Positions 59,076-64,000 of a stretch of 64,000 bases of DNA are shown piece by piece. Made by a program: the position numbers and the translations under genes. Location: the NCBI GenBank assembly GCA_027886185.1, contig WOAB01000619.1, forward strand, positions 8,494,001-8,558,000, written 5' to 3'. The stretch comes from Rheum nobile (taxonomy: Eukaryota; Streptophyta; Magnoliopsida; Caryophyllales; Polygonaceae). Positions within the stretch are counted from its first letter, which is position 1, and every line of letters begins with the position of its first letter. A model generated the notes under the pieces. The model was not told the DNA's origin and searched no databases. It was given only the letters and a program-made list of their open reading frames with translations.

Positions 59076-62000
59076 AATCTAACTATTGGCAAACGATTGC
59101 GGAACTGATTTTAAACCATAATCTACCAGTTATGATTATTGGGGACTTAAAACATATACACCCCTAGAGATAAAATGGGAGGTTTACCGCCCACTCAATC
59201 TAGATTTTCACAACTAAACGACTTTATGACAAACTTTGGACTTCTTGATACAAACTTCACAGGTTTTCCTTTTACATGGCGGAAATCTGCCATTTCAACC
59301 GACACTATTTATGAACGACTTGACAAAGTCATCATTCACCCCTTCTTTACACAACATTACTCTAACATTAATGTGCGCCATCACCCTTTCACCACATCCT
59401 ATCATTGTCTCGTTACTCTTTTCCTAGGCACCTCTAAACCATTTAGAAAATATCCTTTTCGTTTTGAACATGCAGGGATTCAAAATCTTTCCTACAAATC
59501 TTTGGTCAATAAAGTTTGGAAATATCAACTTAAAGGATTTTTATGTTTAAACTCTATATGAAACAATGATTACTTAAAGCATATTCCAAAACTTGGGTTA
59601 AAACCAAAGGTCAGAACAATTTCGAGCAACTAAAAATAGTTGAACAAAAATTACTTGAACTTCAAACCTCTATGTTTCAAACCAATGACAATAAAACTTT
59701 GCAATGAAAATATAATCGTCACCTTTTTAAATATAACAAACTACTAGAATTCCAACACACATATTGGAAACAAGCAAAAACAAACCATCTGGTAAATAAT
59801 GATAAGAATACAAATATTTTCAATCAATAGCCAAAATTCCTACATATAAACAAACAATTCAATCCTTTCAAACTCAAGATGGATGTAATTTCCATGATCA
59901 TACTGCGATTCAGAATGCAATATTCAATGAATTAAAATCTCGCTTTACTCCTTCTGTGAATAATACTATATCTACAGCTGATTTATCTATTATTCCCCAG
60001 CTTATTAACAAGTTGGATAACTCCATGCTTATGGCACCACCCACCCCTCTTGAAATCAAAAGTGTTATTTCGAATTACCCAATAACAAAACACTTGGCCC
60101 GACGGCTTCCCTGCTGAATTCTATCAAACATACTGGCCTATTGTTGGTAATTCGCTCATCTATTCCATTCAAGCTTTATTCCATTTTTGACAAATGCTAA
60201 AAGAATGTGCACATTCGTTTATTACTCTTATTCCCAAAACTGACAACCCTCTTACTATTAATCACTACCGACCAATCAGCTTATGTAATACTACTTACAA
60301 AATCATAACAAAGCTTTTAGCAAATAGAATGAAAAGTCTGCTTCCACATCTGATTAGTCCCCATCAAGGTGCTTTTGTTGACAGACGTTTAATTCAAGAC
60401 AATATCCTACTTGCCCATGAAATTTTCCACTCATTCCATGCAAAAAAGAAAGGTAAAAAGGGATGGATGGCTCTTAAACTTGATATGGAAAAAGCTTACG
60501 ACATATTAAATTGGAATTTCATTTCTCAGATTCTTCTTAAATTTGGATTTGCACCTGAGTGGGTAAATCTACTTATGACTTGTGTTACTTCAACATCCTT
60601 CTCTGTACTTGTCAATAATGAACCAAGCCCAGTCTTTATACCAGCATGTGGTCTTCGCCAAGGTGACCCTATTGCATCATACATCTTCATCTTAGCAATG
60701 GAATACTTAGCACGAACCCTTGTTCATGAATCTCAACAGCCTAACCGTAAGATTGTCATTCAATTAACCAGAAATGGTACTTGTATTCCATTCCTTTCCT
60801 TTGCCGATGACACTCGTATTCTTACAAATGCATCCCGTGATAATATACTACATATCAAAAATATCTTTCAATAGTTCACTTGTATGTCAGGATTATCTAT
60901 TAATTTTTATAAAAGCTTTATCCAAACATCTTCCAACCTCTCTTCCCAACAAACTAACTCTTTGGCATCTATCTTAAACATTCAGGTCACTCGGTCTATG
61001 GAAAAATACTTAGGCATTCCTATTGTCCGAGGCTGCGTGAAAAATGATATTTTTGATTCCTCAATCATTTCTCTTAAAAGACAACTTAGCAAATGGAAGG
61101 CTAACTCACTTTCTCAAGCTGGTCGTTCTATTTTTATTCAATCAAACTTGCTTTCTAAAGTAACCTACCTCATGCAAAGCTTTCTTTTACCTACAACAAT
61201 TTGTCATGAAATTGATAAAATTAATAAGGATTTCTTTTGGAATAAAAGTAACCCCAAATTTCACTCTTTGATTAGTTGGGATCATATTTGTCGACCGAGG
61301 TCCCTTGGTGGGATGGGTTTGCACCAAGCTGAAAATATGAACAAGTCCTTACAAATGAAACTGCTATGTAAACTCATTGTCGAAATAGATAGTGTATGGG
61401 TCTGTATCATTACTGAAAATACCTTGGATCTAAAGACATTTTCTCTTAAAAAAAATAACCAAACAATCTTGGCAATTTTCAAGACTTCTTCATATTCGTG
61501 ATATTTTCAGAAAGGAAATCGTGTGGGAATTAGGTAATAGTAAAACCATTAACTTTTGGACAGACTCTTGGATCCCAGATTGCGACCTACAACCCTACTT
61601 TAATAACAATCCTGATATTTCTTTAAAGGTCTCCCACTTCATTACTCCTAGTCATCACTGGGATATCCAAAAACTGGAAGCTATTCTCCCACACTATGTT
61701 ATCGCCAAAATTATGAGAATTTACATCCCAATAACTCCAATTGAAGACCGACTAATTTGGAAATTCTCGACTAATGGCAACTTCATTGTTAACGCAGCAA
61801 GAACTATAACAGAATCACACCCTACAACTACCAGCGATTCATATTCTTTGATTTCGAAATTAAAAATTCCTCCAAAGATCCAACATTTTATTTGGAAAGT
61901 AGTCTCTGATTGTCTTCCTACTACAGAAAGATTAAATTGACACTTTTCTAAGTTCCTTCACAATACAGTTTATGTAATTTAAATAATGAATATATCAACC

Positions 62001-62949
62001 ATTTTTTCTTCGAATGCCCCTATACCCAACAAATGATCTCTAATCTCCAAAATCGTCTACACAAAACATTTTCCATCCAATCAACTTCAGACTTCCTGAC
62101 GGATATTAACTACTTTATACAATCAAATGCGTCTCCAGAACCCATTCTTTTCCTATGGTGGACTATTTGGAACCATCGTAACTCAATCATTTTTGGTAGA
62201 CACAATAGTAACCATAATCGTTTACCTTCTGACCAAGCTTATTTTCAATTCCATTCCAGGTACACTTCGACCATAAGCTCCACATCAACTTACAAACCTT
62301 CCATTAAGCGCAATAGAACTCGTATAAGTAATAGGATTTGGACAAAATCTCCTCCTGGCTGGGCAAAGTTAAACTTTGATGGGTCCAAAAAACATAACCA
62401 TTCCTCGCACATTGGCTACATAATACGCAACTCTAATGGAAAGATTATGTCCATTTTCCGTGACCTCATTTCGGATACTACCGTCTTACAAACAAAAGCT
62501 TATGCATGTTTGTTTGGAATTCGCAAAGCTCTTACTTTGAATATTAAAAATTTAGTGATAGAAGGCGCTAATCTAACTCTTATAAACTCAATTCGTGGAA
62601 CTTGGAAGATTCTGTGGTAAATACACTCAATTATTCTTGACATTTCTTCTCTACTTTCTTTTTGTGATTGTATACAAGCACATCATTGTTTTTTGGAAGC
62701 AAACCATGCAGCTGCTTTTCTAGCTACACATGAGATTAATTCTATTGACATTGTCCAGTTGCAACGGATCCTCTCCTCTACTACTCTTTCGAAGCAAGAA
62801 CTTCATACTTTTCGTTATGAGTTCTAGTGTTTGAACTCAATATATGATAACTTATGTAATAATTTTGTAAAGATCATACATTGCGATGATTCAGGATTGC
62901 CATTCTGTTATTGAATGTGCCATATTATTTGCCTTGTATAAAAAAAAAG
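59076..62949 (+). pseudogene. L1-type LINE (LINE-1): endonuclease, RT, zinc region, RNase H
   Basis: A 5'-truncated non-LTR retrotransposon. Partial AP-endonuclease: LPVMIIGDLK (about 59130), then FTWRKSA and YERLDKVI. Reverse transcriptase: LIPKTDNPLTINHYRPISLCN, SPHQGAFVDRRLIQDN, LKLDMEKAYD, ACGLRQGDPIASYIF and the catalytic FADD box (60801-60812). After a stop at about 60872: GLSINFYKS and SWDHICRPRSLGGMGL. The zf-RVT region includes INFWTDSWIPDC and KIPPKIQHFIWKV (61521-61940). The RNase H domain starts WAKLNFDGSKKHNHSS (about 62363) and runs, after a stop at 62618, to about 62826. The 3' end is a short poly(A) (62941-62949). Several stops show it is dead. Confidence 0.92.
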
Positions 62950-63188
62950 TGAAATATAAATGGTTAGAATCCCGCTTGTTTGAACATGACATATAGATGG
63001 AAAGTTGCAAACTTATCTAAGTATAAAAACCATTTTTCTGAGAATTGATATATTTATTTTTTAGATGGTGGTGCACTTATTTATTCATTTTTTTATTTTC
63101 CTTTAAAGAAGAGGCTTTTCTAACACAATTGTTATCTTTCTTATAATGGGAATGACCCTCTGCTTAGCACTGAAAGAAGTAGATTGAG

Positions 63189-64000
63189 TTTTTTTTTTTT
63201 GATAACAGGTGAACATTAGGGCCCATCCAAAAGGAAGGCTACCCTAAATCATCTGAATGGATGATCTTTACAAACTGCGTTCCAAAAGAATCAAAAGTAG
63301 AGTTCAACAGAAGGAACTGATATCTATCAGACAGCACGGGATGTGGATCTCGTTCTGAAGATTGCGGGGAGAGAAGCAGTTGAAATTGGTGAAGAGCTGA
63401 TGGAGGGATGGGATGAGTTGCCAAGAAGTCAGCAGCGCGGTTAGCCTCCCGGAAATAGTGGAACAACTGACAAGAATGAAAAGAAAAAAGCAGAGAAGAG
63501 ATATCCAAAATAATGGAGTGAATTTCCCAAGTAATTTTATAGATTCCTCAGATTGAATTAATAACTACTAGGTTGTCACCTTCAGTAATTAGTTGGTTGA
63601 TATGGAGTGATGCCGCAGCACGAAGACCTGCAAGTGCCGCCAGTGCTTCACATCGGAGTACAGAGATGGAGGGAATTTCTTCTCGATGAAAGGAAACGAC
63701 ATTTCCATTATGGTCTCTGAGAAGGAAACCAAAATGGGAAGAATTGTCACTTTTCCTAGATCCGTCAAAATTTAATTTAATCCAATCGGAAGGAGGTTTT
63801 TTCCAAGTACGGTTCGTGTGTAGGGTACGGTTGCGTCTTATTGTTATTGTGGTGGTATTGGTAGTGGATATTGTCCAATCTTGGAACAGACGCCAAGCAT
63901 GGTCACAAGGGCATCCAGTGACCATGTTGTCAGATTGACGGAATATGAAGTTGTTGCGATGAGTCCACAACGACCACCAAAGAAATAGTAAGGGAATAGG
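63189..64000 (-). pseudogene. Second L1-type LINE, 3' end with RNase H domain
   Basis: Minus strand; a poly(A) tail (T run at 63189-63200) marks the 3' end, and the element continues beyond the window. Visible domain: DWIKLNFDGSRKSDNSSHFGFLL, LRCEALAALAGLRAA and EGDNLVVINSI, typical plant LINE RNase H, then HYFREANRAADFLATH after a stop near 63550. The tail FVKIIHSDDLG matches FVKIIHCDDSG in LINE-1, so both belong to one family and face each other tail to tail. Confidence 0.9.

Noticed and set aside
1..64000. tRNA or rRNA genes
   Set aside because: No cloverleaf with intact A and B boxes or rRNA core was seen; tRNA-like matches are retrotransposon primer-binding sites.

Overview
The window is nuclear DNA from a eudicot plant, in a transposon-dense, heterochromatin-like region. 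Every coding remnant belongs to a plant lineage: Ty1/copia, Ty3/gypsy Tat, Athila and chromovirus types, MULE, hAT, CACTA, Helitron-like, Stowaway, and a plant L1-type LINE with an RNase H domain. There are spliceosomal introns and no bacterial features. The only intact host gene I can support is an AIR12-like gene (DOMON domain, GPI anchor) on the minus strand at 3762-4520, with its own TATA box and poly(A) signal.

Layout. 1-3076: 3' two thirds of a Ty1/copia element cut on the left by a GC-rich transposon end. 3077-4620: AIR12-like gene. 4620-15270: AT-rich DNA with small elements: a foldback, a CACTA end, a hAT element with 8-bp target duplications, a minus-strand Tekay-type solo LTR holding a Helitron-like insertion, and a Stowaway MITE. 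15270-19165: a MULE gene whose transposase is fused to an OTU-type cysteine-protease-like domain, cut by a Tekay-like gypsy element at 19166-24535. 25113-30216: a Tat-lineage gypsy element truncated before integrase. 30233-53892: one large gypsy element (called A here), rearranged and invaded. 54068-57671: a second, diverged MULE-OTU gene on the minus strand. 59076-62949 and 63189-64000: two LINEs of one family in opposite orientation.

Element A can be pieced together from target-site duplications and LTR lengths. Its 5' LTR (minus strand, 32518-34517) is about 1010 bp once a 987-bp TIR element and its 3-bp duplication are discounted; its 3' LTR (52879-53887) is 1009 bp. Both outer ends carry the same 5-bp duplication, ATCTT. 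The gag gene is broken: its N-terminal half lies on the minus strand (30839-31566), its C-terminal half on the plus strand (36657 onward). Each half abuts a piece of the same LTR (called B) and one copy of a GGTTA-like duplication. The 5' part of A, with about 1.6 kb of flanking DNA, has therefore been inverted, and a 440-bp inverted copy of LTR-B lies at both ends of the inversion. The pol gene of A is interrupted by an Athila-like gag-protease element (E, 38963-51147, duplication ACTAT/ACTCT), whose 5' LTR is itself interrupted by a related element (D, 39962-45597, duplication GAGAT).

Most notable signals: (1) 12- to 14-bp palindromes of the type CCGCGAYCGCGG recur in LTRs, coding regions and 3' regions of three separate LTR-retrotransposon groups; (2) two MULE-OTU genes keep OTU Asp/Cys/His-like residues and matching intron positions; (3) the inversion of element A can be read base by base; (4) D and E share a conserved noncoding 3' domain with a second, internal polypurine-like tract and a hairpin with a compensatory change.
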